From assembly GCF_037975245.1 (NCBI RefSeq), contig NC_092578.1, positions 680,001-744,000 of the forward strand: a stretch of DNA of 64,000 nucleotides, in the 5' to 3' direction. Shown piece after piece: positions 49,417 through 61,700 of this stretch. The position numbers were made by a program, and so were the translations under genes. The stretch is from Apostichopus japonicus (lineage: Eukaryota > Echinodermata > Holothuroidea > Aspidochirotida > Stichopodidae). The notes beneath the pieces were generated by a model. The model was not told where the DNA came from and did not search any database. It saw only the letters and a program-made list of their open reading frames with translations. The stretch's first letter is position 1. Each line of letters begins with the position of its first letter.

Positions 49417-50027
49417 GAATTCTTAGCTCTAAGTTTGATTAGTTCGGGAAGTTGATTGCTTTGCATGGAGACTATTGCTATATGTGAATCAGTGTTCCTA
49501 TAACAGTCAGCTGGACAATATTAAACACATAAATTTATGGTCAATTTTTTAAAAAATCACACATTTTGCGGTGCCATTAATATATAACTAAGACTACCAA
49601 ATGTGAGACTAGTGATAGAATTGATGTCAGAAATATACCACAATGTAAGGAAAATGTTGAACATGGAACAACAGACACGAAGAAAAGGAATTAAAAATGA
49701 AACACAACTACAACTTATGAATATTCATTGTATCTTCTGTATTTATAATCATCATAAGATGGTGTAGCTAGAGCATGTCAGCACTGTACTCACAGTCTAA
49801 AACCACAGCAGTTACTTGACACTATAAGCATTTGGTAATATATGTAGTACCACCTTTACCCTCACCCCCCTACCCCCCTCCTCCATCCATGTTCTAAGGC
49901 TTAGTTCCATCACCCTCCCATTGTTACCTCTCTACCAATCACCCCAGATTGTGAAATCTGGTTTGCACCACTACTTTGTATTTTATGAAATTTTTGCTTG
50001 ATAACTTTTCTCCAAATATTCCCTCCA

Positions 50028-50133
50028 CAATAGTGTGTTGAAAGACAATTACACAATAGTGTGTTCAAGACAATTACACAATAATGTGTTAAAGACAATT
50101 ACACAATAATGTGTTAAGGACAATTACACATTA
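50028..50133. repeat. ~26-bp tandem repeat, about four copies
   Basis: The unit resembles ACACAATAATGTGTT followed by AAAGACAATT. ACACAATAATGTGT-type words are themselves imperfect palindromes. Confidence 0.88.
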
Positions 50134-50521
50134 AGGTGGATCATAATGAGGTAACGGATATGTTCTCAATATATGACATTATAGAGAAATAATAAATTGT
50201 ATTGTTGCTCTGTACCTCTGTCTTTCGTCTTAACTGTGTTCAGTTTAAATTTGGAAGAATCGTTAATATGCAAATTTTGGGATGTGATGAGGACGTGTGA
50301 GGGAGGGGGGTGGGGTTGGGAGGCAATATGTTTGGAGCAACCCAACCCGTCACTAATATGTGGTGAATCCCTTGCCGCATTCGTGGCATCTGTCAATGAT
50401 CTATAGCAATCATTCCATTGTGTTTCAGTCTGTTCTCGTGTTCGCTTGGAATAAGAAGCAATATCCGTGGTTGAAAGACATTCCCAGCACACCTCTTAAA
50501 GGTCTTTGTCAAAAAGCTGAG

Positions 50522-50612
50522 GAGGGGTGGGGGTCATGTTAATAGCCAAAAGAGGGGTGGGGGTCATGTTAATAGCCAAAAGAGGGGTGGGGGTCATGTT
50601 GAGAGCCAAAAG
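50522..50612. repeat. 30-bp tandem repeat, three copies
   Basis: The unit is GAGGGGTGGGGGTCATGTTA followed by ATAGCCAAAA; the third copy has GAG for AAT. At 30 bp it stays in frame, giving a short spurious repeat peptide. Confidence 0.93.
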
Positions 50613-52789
50613 TGAGGGTTTACTATCCAGAACGTGGCGTTTTGGAGAAGTCAGAAAAAAAAGTAATGAGAAATTAAATCTAATATGTGTACATCTTTAT
50701 TCTACCTTCCGAACATAACGTGCAAATTTGGCAAACCAAGCGACGTTTAACATGTGTCACATTATTTAGCAAAACCAAACAGAAATTAAACTACACTGTC
50801 AAGTTAATTGATACAGGACCATTAATGTGGGGGGGGGGGGGTGAGAACAACAATTAAGTCGGCCCAGTTCAAAACAATGCTGTCAACGACAGGCAAGTCA
50901 TTGTTTCAATCAGATCATATTGATCACGTGCAATCCCGTGGAGACCGAGCATATGGACAGTGGTTAACCAACCGATGAGTTGATTATTCTCGAAAATACG
51001 ATCAACAATGATGACCAATGCCGCAACTTGAATTGATTAAAATTAATGCTGGCGTGTGATGATAAGGCTTTACCATAGCAGATAACTACTTCTCGGTCGA
51101 CATTTTAAAGTCATCAGGCAGAAAAGATGCTATGGAGAGTCAGACAGTTAGTGGCGCTGTGCTCTTATTGAGCACAGAGCCGTATATTTAGATAGAGACC
51201 CTACAGTAGCATCTCTAATTGAGCAAACATGCACGCATTGAGATATTGCACTCCAATATGTACAGACACCGAGACCATACGAAATAAGAGCTAGTTATAT
51301 CCACCGAAACGAAAGTAAGTGGAATATTGTCATAAATTGGATTATTGAATGGTCCCTCGGGTTCCCTTTAACCAACCTTATATGACTCAAAGGAGTTTGT
51401 TCTTACCACAATATTGGGTAACACTCACTGGACTGTTGCAAACCACTAGTGTAGTACCCCCAATACACCTGCTTAATTCCCTCAAAGGATCAACACCCCT
51501 CCCCTCCCCTCCCCTCCCCTTCCCATGTGAGGCAACTAACATTTTCCTGTTACCGTACATTATTCCTCCATGTCATTGCCATTTGAGGGTCACACTCTCA
51601 AAAAGGACCGTTTTGATTTTTTTAAGGGAGGGAATATTAAGTTAAGAGGCCGGTTTGTATTTGTCCGTATTCAATATTATTAGAGGTGAGATTCTATTGC
51701 ATTTTGTGGTACTTGTTCAGTTGTTAGAGAATGCCGGAGGTTTATATACTACCCGAGTACTTACATGGTTGTCAGGGTAACACTTCCATGGTTATACAGC
51801 CATAAAATCTTTTATAGCTTCTGGATATTACCTTGGTAATATTATATGTTTGTGTAAACAAAGACATTAATTCGGGAGATCTGAATGACCGAACACATAT
51901 GTTTAGTTGTTTATTTTGATGCACTTGGAAAGTAGGCCTCACTATTATGGAACACATAAAGGCATTTTTCAGTAGCCTTAATCTATATTTAAAGTTTGCA
52001 CCGCACCGGCTGCCAGTCGTGGTGTAGCCACATTCCTTCCTCCGGCAATAGTTAAGCGGAAAGGAGTGCCTCCTCAGGACAATATCCCCGTACACGCTCC
52101 CATCCAAACCCTCCCATCTCATTCCACCCCACCCCCCCCCCCCCCAGCCCCAACCACCACCACAGTCTCCGCCTTTCCATTACCAATGGATTCTGCAGTC
52201 TGCCGATTTCCTGATTCATGCGATAATTCAAGTAATCAGTATATCGCCCTCACTAAAATGATTGACTCGGCGCAACAAATCGCCGCAAACGAACAGTATT
52301 TAGTGATAAATACCACACGGTAATACATATGTGAGCTGTGACATTATTAATGCGCTGTATATACAATATGGCCAGAGAAATGTTACCATGGTTGTGCGCA
52401 CACACAAGAAAGGATAGAGACGTACTAATATTATCATCATACATAGTCGAAACATTCCGTGACTTGGAACGGTTTGAACCATGCATGCGTCAACATGTTA
52501 TAACACTTTATAAGTGTTATCTTGAATCTGGCGTGATGAAAGAACCGAAGGATAACCCTCCCAGTGGTTACTTGCCTTTAAATACGTTATATATGCAGCA
52601 CAAGAGTAGTTTGCAAGCTATAGCCCTGCAGTTCATACTGTATATGGAGGGTAGTATAAATCTAAACAGAGTCAGTGCTTACAAGGTTTTATGATAGGGA
52701 ATCTTTTGACTTAATATCTCAACAATGAAAGAAAAACAGAGGGACATTGTTTGTTGTTGGTAATTTATTTTTCATGCTCACTCTAACAG

Positions 52790-53410
52790 AGAGCTGAAAT
52801 TTGCATTTTAATAGTTGACCTGATGAGATCCATTTGGTATTTTGACATTTGGACCTCTGTTGACCCCAAATGACCTTTGACATCCTTCCAAGATAATAAC
52901 GTTCTTGTACTTACTATAAGAAAGACACATGCCAAATATGAGCTATATATGTGATGTACCCTATCTTGGGATATCATGTTTACAAGGTTTTGTTTATAAG
53001 GCTTTCTAGAGTCAGAGTGTGACATTTGATGACCCCGAAGAACCTTTGACCTCCACCAAAAACATTTAGGTTCTTGTACTTATTATAGGGAAGCCACATC
53101 CCAAATATGAGAGCAAATAAAATTTCATATCTGGGGATATCGTGTTTATAAGGATTTCAAGTTTTGACCCCTGGTGACCTTAAATGAACTCTGACTTACT
53201 CCAAATTGTATTAAAACTTAACACTGCATAAGGCTATCCTATCATGCATATTTGAGCTCCTTTAATGTTCAGGTTCTGGAGATACAGCGTTTTCGAGGTT
53301 TTCACATTTTGCCCTCTTCTGACCCCAAATGACCTTTGACCTCCACCAAAAACGATATTTTCCTTGTACTAAGCAACATGCCAAATATAAGATCTGTAGA
53401 GGTTATCTAT
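52790..53410. repeat. Degenerate long-unit repeat with TGACCTTTGACCT words
   Basis: Three to four diverged copies share GACCCCAAATGACCTTTGAC, CTCCACCAAAAAC, GTTCTTGTACTTA, CATGCCAAATATGA and GGGATATCGTGTTTACAAGG-like words in the same order. The unit is roughly 170-190 bp. The sequence type looks like an old dispersed or tandem family rather than a gene. Confidence 0.75.
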
Positions 53411-53562
53411 CTTGAGATATCGAGTTTACAAGCTATGCCCCCCCCCCCCACACACACACACGACAAGTAGCATAGACTGCATATATACTTGCCTGCATAT
53501 TGCAAGTAGGCTTAATAAAAAATACAGGTCTGCTATGTGGGATATTTTTTCCCCAAAAACTA

Positions 53563-53587
53563 GGGAGTTGTTCCATAACAACTCCCT
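53563..53587. repeat. Hairpin family copy: GGGAGTTGTT / AACAACTCCC
   Basis: A 10-bp stem around CCAT. It is the most symmetrical of the copies in this window. Confidence 0.65.
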
Positions 53588-56500
53588 GCCCAAACCACGG
53601 ACCTCTGCAGCATACTTGTTCGATGTTATTGATGACAAGTTGACAGGTAAGTGTAACTCCCGGTGGGAGCTGATTGACAAGTCAGGTTATAAAATTCATG
53701 GGTCGAAGATAATGGAGATCCCATCGATGAATTTGATATGATCAATCCTTCAAACCGATATTGGCTGCGACTACTGCCTCTCGACGCGTTAAATTGAGCG
53801 GAACTTATGCAATCCGTAGTGCCACAGGTCACAGAACTTAATTGGTATCAACTTTTATCAATTGTATTCCGTTACATCTCATCAATTCTGTTGTTTGTAC
53901 GTTCGGAATTTATTCTCTTAAGCAATCTTCATAAATTAAATTCCTGTAAATCCTTGTAATCGTTTCACGTCAAATTCCGACGAAAGACAAATGTTTAATT
54001 TTGACTTTTGATAGAGATCTCCCATGCGGCGGCTTACGATCCTGAAGGGGGGCAACTATGTTAATTTGTGAATATGTTCGTGAGACATTTACACTTACAC
54101 ATAACAAGCAGACGCGTCAAACATAAATCGTAAAAGTACTTATACTGCTTTCATCACAATGTAACACGTTTATGAGAACAAAGTTAGTTATATAACCGTG
54201 TTTGTATGTACATCTGTTTTGAAAATCGATATTTGGCAAGAAATTAAAATTAATTAATTAATAAATGAATAAAATAAGTGAAAGACAGTATACGAACGAC
54301 TGGTATATTAGATTGAAAAGGTAGCTATTACTACATTCGGCAACGCTTTCTCCTGAACTGCTAAAGCACAATTATGGGTTTAATGTGAAAACTTTGGCTG
54401 TCGAGATGAGTTCCAAGTACTCAAGGTGTTTACATATTTAGTACTTGAATCATTGTTGCTTGGTTATCCAAAGTAGTACTTCGACGCCCTCTCCCCTTAC
54501 AGCCATCCCCTCCCCTCCTCCACCCCAACCCGTTGATAATTATGTTGGTTTTTATATGCTCTCTGCTGAAAACTTTGTGATTGTGTGATCTATGTCGATG
54601 ATACAGTACTAGAGTATAGGCCTTATGTATTACAGGGGAGAAGTAACCATGCATGGGACAATATAGTTACAGGGCAATCAGTTTACACGTGCAGTTACTT
54701 TAACGTAAAAATAACATGGAAATGTATCACGTGATACTACAGACGTTATTAGTTGATGTGGACGGAAGTCAGCTATTTAAATCTACCCGTATGTAAACAC
54801 ACTTCCTGGTAAAGACTACAATGATTATCACATGCATGTGTGTATCGCGCGATGGTACACATTGAAAACTTCGTTGTAAATAACGATTTGACATTATTCC
54901 TGGCAAATATACCTTTGAAATCTGATCCGCCTATTTACGTTTATTTTTCATTCTTGAAATTTCACTTTTACTAAGAAATATATATATACTGAACAATCGA
55001 AACCGCCGCGATGACGTCATGTCAAGGTTTCATCAAACTTCTTTAAAATGTCAAGTATGACGGTCCGCAGTTCATCATAACACGCTTGGAATACGTCTTG
55101 TAAACAGTGCCTCCTCTTTGCCTAGGGACATCAGACCATGCAAAGCGAGAATCGACCCCGTACCGATACACAACACAAATACACACATAATTTTGTTCTC
55201 CGAGGTTAAGAAGGAACTTGTTGCCTGCAGCGGCTACTTTTTACTTCTCTCCGTCGGTTAATCGCCCTCCGTCTATTGCTTTCAACTCCTTCATCTGACA
55301 TATCTCGTATCAATCATTAAACTTCATAGTCACTTGGCAAACTTGTCCATGTTTAAATTCTTATATCATCTTTGTGTGTTGCTATTTAACGAAACATCAT
55401 TAATTTAGCAGTGAAGTGGTTTAATTTTGTGGATTTTTGTCGACAGGGCAGGAATACAAACTATAAAGCTTTATTCCCAATAATTTCCTCGAGTTTCTTG
55501 GCTGCGGTACTTCTGACGGGATCAACGATTTCTTTTGAACAGTGAACTGAAAGAAAGGTAAGGGGAAATATTGCCAGAAATGTCTTTTCATATATATGTA
55601 TTGTATATCCTTAGCTAAATGCGTTTGCAACTTACTTGTTTCGACAAATGCTAGTCTATTTTCAAACTCTCAGCAGAAAGTATTGTTCTATCATTAAAAT
55701 AGTTTCAATAGTTTGAGAATCTGCTGATTTACACAAAAACACACTGTAGTAAAACCTACCATGGGCCGTTGTTATTGCAGTGGAGGGCCCATGCAGCCTA
55801 GATTATTTATAGCCATTGGGACTCGAAGCAATATTGTATAACTGTTGAGACTAAGTAAGGTATATAAAATAACTCCCGGCTAATTGCCTAATTTGTGAAG
55901 AAAGATAAGAAGTTAATAATTTTACCGTATCTGCTTATGTTTACCGACATCTTCTTTACCAAATCTAATGACAAAATAAACCAAACTCAGAATGTACCGT
56001 AAATAATAGAATCTACGAATTCGGGTCTTTAAGACAAAATATAGTATAAGAGTAAAAACATGTACATCCGAGACCACATTCCGAACTAAATTATCAGGTT
56101 GGGACGTATTACAAATGTTTTCTCAGTTAGCTGTATATACATATACTTACACACACACAAACACACACATATATTTTTTTCAAAACAATTTTTTTTTTGC
56201 AACTAAAGTACAAGAAAAACAACGAATTAAATTTTCGTCAAGATCAACATTTTTTGGACCTCGTGGCTCAGTTGTGTTAATTAGAAGTTATTCTATTAAA
56301 TATGTTATCTTCTTAATGATCTTCCTGTCACCATCGATGTTTATTGTTGTCAATATAAAAGTAATTTCAGTAGTCAGACCGTTTTAGAAAAATGTCTAGG
56401 TCGGAGAATGTATGTTGTCGTTGTCGTTATTTTACATAGGCCGAACTTCCTCCTTCGAAATATGTTTTCAAATCTCCCTGAGATTCAAATTTATGACACA

Positions 56501-57579
56501 TCCACAAGCTTCTATCCCACTTTCGTGTACCCAGATGACTGATCTTTTGTGCTTCAACTGTGAAAATCAACTTAAATTTAGCGAACGCCACGAAATAACT
56601 TCCCTCTGTTAAAGCAAACGTTTTTCTTTGGGCTTATACGTATGTTACTTTTTATTTCCCTCCTTATGATTCCCTATCTACATGTAGGCCTACGTATTGT
56701 TTCAGTACTAACTAACCTTGTAGTCCAAACTGCCTTTCGCCAATACCTATTTAGGGGGTCCTAAAGCTTTTCCGGGGACGGGCAGATAGAACTTATTTTC
56801 TAAAAATATAACTTCGGATCAATTTTTGGGGCCGAAATTACTTTGTCTTCATTGTTTTAAGATAAACTTAAGGATTTAGTGGGCAAATGAAAATCATTGT
56901 TATATAGGGATTTATGTCATCGACATTTGGAAATTTACCAAAATCAACTCAAAAATCTCTTTTAATTGTCATCTTTCGTCATTCGTTTTTTTTTTTGTAT
57001 ATTTATTTATTCATTTTTTGGTTGCTTAATGGACACACGGGTGGTCCTAGAAACCATCCCCTCTGGCTAGTCAAGTGGTTATTCACCTAATCTAGATGAG
57101 TTTCAGTGAGACAACAGAAATATTGCCAATGGCTACCGTCAAAGCATATGTGTGTAACTGATGACGGTTTGTATATTTAAAAGTCAAAACAGTTATACCC
57201 GTTTCTCAGAGCAATACTTCCAAATTTCAAGAGGGGCTATGACACGGATGTTGATGTATTTCGCCTACGGATCAGTTCCGCCTACGGGGTATCGTCTCCG
57301 TCTCATGAGACAGGGTGAAGAAATCAATGTTTTGTTAAAACTTTACAACATCAAACAAGCAAACTTTGTTTCAACCTATATGGTTTTTCCGAGAACGTTA
57401 ATGGACGTGTTAAGTCCGTCTTTCGACGCAGATGCGAACAATATATTCTAGAGTTAAATATCGGTTATGAAAACGAACGTGACATCAGGTTTCACGTAGC
57501 AATTTACGGCGCCAGTGTAGACCATGAACATTGACACTGCAACAGAAAAGAAAGAATTATGAAAGGATAGCTTAAGGCA
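53588..57579. other. No gene recognised
   Basis: C-rich tract at about 54486-54532, a short CA-rich run near 56150 and poly-T near 56990. Frames are short and lack recognisable domains. Confidence 0.5.
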
Positions 57580-57828
57580 CAATCATTCATAGGCGTAGGA
57601 GCCTCATTTGATTTGGGGGGGCTGTAACGACTTGCCCGAAAAATATAACCAAAATTTTTTCGCGCGCTCCGCGCGCGTTCCACATGTTAATGTGCATATC
57701 ATATAGGCATCCATCAGTTATTACATCACCTGCCAATAACATAAAATCATTTTCCTTGTTATTAATATAATAATATAAGTTTAACCATTGAAAAACACAT
57801 TGTAAATTCTTCATCTTTCACTAGGTGC

Positions 57829-58221
57829 CAGTGGCGGAGCTAGGGGGTATTGGTCAGGGGGGGGGGGAGAGAATGGTCTGTAGGGGCGCTTTTGACACTA
57901 TCTAAGCGGAGCGCCACCACAGGTTGGCGCGGAGCGTACAGAAATTTTTTGAGTAAAGTTACTCCCTAGATCGTCGGAAATGACCCTTTCCGGGCCTTGC
58001 TAATTTGCAGATAAACGAAGAATAAATAGGTGTCATCGCCATTTGTCAGAAAATTGCACCAACAAAATGTGACAAATGTCAATAGGTATTTGAGAGCACA
58101 ATAAAAAGTCAATAATCGCGAATAAGTAAAAAGTGGTAAAAAGCTGAAAGGCGCCAGCAGTCCATTTGAGTCCGTCAGGGGGACATCTGCCCCCTTTGAT
58201 TGTATGGACGCTCCGCCACTG
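57829..58221. mobile_element. hAT-like MITE nested inside the larger transposon
   Basis: The ends are CAGTGGCGGAGC (left) and GCTCCGCCACTG (right), a perfect 12-bp inverted repeat with the CAG start typical of hAT elements. Flanks CTAGGTGC (57821-57828) and GTAGGTGC (58222-58229) agree at 7 of 8 positions, consistent with an aged 8-bp target duplication. The target is the start of a repeat unit of the surrounding element. 393 bp, no coding frame. Confidence 0.8.
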
Positions 58222-58692
58222 GTAGGTGCCCGAAAAATTCTCAGCATATTGCCCAAATTTTCACCAAAAAAAATTGGAAAAAAAATGCAAATTATTATTC
58301 TTTCAGTAGGTGCCCGAAAAAATTCTCAGCATAGTGCCCGAATTTTCACCAAAATATTGAAAAAACACATTGTAAATTATTATTCTTTCAGTAGATGCCC
58401 GAATAATTCTCAGCATATTGCCGAATTTTCACCAAAAAAAATGAAAAACACATTGCAAATTATTATTCTTCCAGTAGGTGCCCGAAAAATTCTCAGCATA
58501 TTGCCCGAATTTTCACCAAAATATTGAAAAACACATTGTAAATTATTATTCTTTCAGTAGATGCCCGAATAATTCTCAGCATATTGCCGAATTTTCACCA
58601 AAAAAAATGAAAAACACATTGCAAATTATTATTCTTCCAGTAGGTGCCCGAAAAATTCTAAGCATATTGCCCGAATTTTCACCAAAAAAATT
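58222..58692 (+). repeat. ~84-bp tandem array inside the transposon
   Basis: Five full units and one partial unit begin GTAGGTGCCCGAA or GTAGATGCCCGAA and contain TTCTCAGCATATTGCC and AATTTTCACCAAAA. Units 2-3 and 4-5 form two near-identical pairs, so the last duplication copied a dimer. Open frames here only read the repeat. Confidence 0.9.
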
Positions 58693-58749
58693 GGTTGGGG
58701 GGGGCTGCAGCCCCCCAGCCCCCCCGCCTCCTACGCCTATGCAATCATT

Positions 58750-61700
58750 GTATGGTCCATCAGTGCATGCAGGTGTAACATATATATCACTTAACGGCTA
58801 CGAAAAATATGAATACCACAGACTGACCCATCCATCAAACTGGCTGGACTATACTAGGTTAAGTCAATAGAAAAAAGAAAAAAAAATTACGAAATCCGTC
58901 CTGCACTCGTTGAATGGATAAAATATGTAATGCTTAAAATTAAACTTTACACATTTAAGTATGAAGTCTAGCAATATAAGACACGTTAGGTATGGAATTA
59001 GCCCGAAGGTATGTGAGTGGATTAAAAGGTTATATAGCTAATCCATTTCGGCAAACGACTCAGAACTTTCGACAACTGCAGGCTGTAACTGCAAGCAAAC
59101 ATATCATCGGCCGGAAGTAAAACCCACTGTGTGTTGAATATAAAGCTATGATTGAAATGAAAGGTTTTGAATGTAATTAAGGTATTAAAATATTATATGG
59201 TAAATTATGGAGAAAAGTTGAAACAACAACATTTGTGCCTGTTTTCGATGAACAACTGTTATCCTCGGGTAATGAATGAAACAAGAAACTGTTAGTGCTT
59301 TAGTTATTCCAATATTCAGTTAGCCCAAATAAGGACAAAATGTTTGGCTAACGAGGAAAGTTGAGCTTCATAGTTCAACATTATTGAATATCGTTACCAT
59401 GTAACAATGCAATCCTGACCCCAAACAAACAGCACACACAAGGAGAGCTTTCATTAGCCTTTACCCGCCACACGGTACGTGTAAAGTGTGATATGCGTGT
59501 GTATTAATTTGCGTATGGTTGTCTTGATCCAATCTACGTCACACACAGTTCCAATGATGAACGGGTTCAATTGTGGTATATAAGTATTGCTCAATATATT
59601 CAATATTTTTCTCATCGTCACCAATTTTCTGTAGAAGTTTAATGGACGAGCACCCCAAATCTAAAATGTAAGCTAGACGAGTTTCTACAGACTCGATTCA
59701 ACGAGCTCCGTTGTTTTGCCAATTATGAATTTCGATAATATAAAGCAGGAAGATATGGTGGTACAGAAGCAGTGTTACCTAGTTTAATTTTCAAAGAATG
59801 TGAATTGGAATTGACAGTTGCCATGGGGACGGCTCTATAGAGAAGTGGATTTCACCCTTATCAAAGAGTGACGTCACATTAGTATGTGTTTGACATTACA
59901 ATACCTTAATTTTCGCACACACTCATTTCGATCAGAAAATTGAGTTTTTCGCTCCTTGAATTGAGCAATGTCCTTATACATAGTTTAAAATTCCACATTT
60001 AGTGATGGCAATAATAGTATACCGTACAACCATTCCATGCATTGTATATTTAATACGTCATTCAAAATCATGTACCGGTATACAAAACTAGAGGTTTAGT
60101 ACGTTTTTCATTATGATCAAATTTAATAAATATATATAAAGCTAACGAATTGATTAGAAAAGTATGACAGATGTAAATTCGATATCTCTACGAGATATGC
60201 CGTATTTAAATGAAACAATTAAGCATCCATATTTGTACCTGTAATATAATCATTTTTTTCGTGAAATTATCAAAATTGTTTGCGGCTGTAAACTTGCGAC
60301 AGTGTTTAAACTACAGTCTGACCTTCATTGTGTCTCACAACTCTCTTGAGAGAGTCGATACTCTATTTTAGACAAGCATTGTTTGCGTGTGAGACAATTG
60401 TTACACCTGAGCTATCTTTACAAGCTACAAACAGGACCATGGAATTATAAATTAAACAAGGTGAGTATATCACTCTCAACGGATTAGAGCAACAGACGTC
60501 GGCAACATCAGACGCCAAGATGGGTTCGGTCTACAAAGCACCTCCCAGGGTCCCCTCGACATATATTTATAGCTATGCATACATAACTGAGTTCCATATA
60601 TTATAGACAAAGATGAAAAAGAAAAGGAAAAGAATTATCGTATACAGATCTAAGCCTCGTTGAACTGTTGTTATAGAAATTTTCGATGCTACTTTTTTGT
60701 CTCAGTATACTATCGCATTTCCGCTGCTATATGTCTCTCTTTCGGAGCGACATTGCATTCTCGATGCTATCGCTATTTCGATGCTATCACGTTCTTCCTA
60801 TCTTACGACACATTGTCACACCGTGTGCAGTAGCACTGTAGTTCATTAGCTTAATTAAAGTCAAGTGTTGAGTTAAAATAATAAAGATTTTTTTTTTTAA
60901 ATGGAACCGAATTGCTTCCTGCATGTAATTAAAAAACAATATTTTGAAAGTAATTTGACATACGTGTGGCAACATTTTTGAAACGCATGAAAATGAGTAG
61001 GCCTAATTGCTCGTTTATGAATATTGATTGATTAACGTATAATATAGCAGGTCGTGACACTGTCTCATGGAATCAATGAACCACAAACTACCAATTTTCA
61101 ATCTACTGGCCGTTATAAGAAAACTTATAAGTTACTAGTAAAAACTCTGTATCATAGAATTCACCAAATTTGCGCTGGGAATGATGGAATTAAAGACAAT
61201 TATAATTTACAAATGAAATGATATAGAAAATAAATTATGTGTTTGTGTATGAGTGGGCTAGGGGGGGGGGGGGATTAAACGGTTACTAATACACAATAGA
61301 GGGCGCCAAACAGTTTGAAACACATTTTAGATCTCTTACATAATTCAGTGATACCTATATATATAAATATTGCATAACTTAAATTGAACAGAATTATCCA
61401 AACGTATACTAACCCAATACAATAGCATGTACCTTTAAGAAAGTACAAACAACCTCTCTAGAGCAGCGATGTATTATCACATGCCCTACTTAAATAGTAA
61501 CCTCTTAATAGTTTCTTGGAAGCCTAAATCCCTCCTATATTCTGGTCATTCACTTTGACCTATTTTGAACTCCTTTAGCGTCAGGCTTCTGCAGTTGTGT
61601 TGTTTATGCACTCGTTCTGAAGGGGGTATAATTCATATTCCCCAAACAAAATTACTCGAGTGAAAAACGTTTTTCATGAAGTCACCGTTGGGTATTTATA

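Larger units (their letters stand above)
57588..58741. mobile_element. Non-autonomous DNA transposon, 14-bp TIR, 8-bp TSD
   Basis: The left end CATAGGCGTAGGAG and right end CTCCTACGCCTATG are perfect inverted repeats. They are flanked by CAATCATT on both sides (57580-57587 and 58742-58749), an 8-bp target duplication. That duplication length fits hAT-like (or related) transposons. The ends run into G-rich and C-rich tracts. It has no transposase frame. It contains a tandem array (58222-58692) and a second inserted element (57829-58221). Confidence 0.85.

Noticed and set aside
50166-50492. 108-residue minus frame as a gene
   Set aside because: No recognised domain, overlaps a competing frame on the other strand, and crosses a G-run tract.
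58204-58870. Overlapping frames of 107 and 130 residues
   Set aside because: They translate the ~84-bp array of a transposon; the repeated peptide shifts with unit length.
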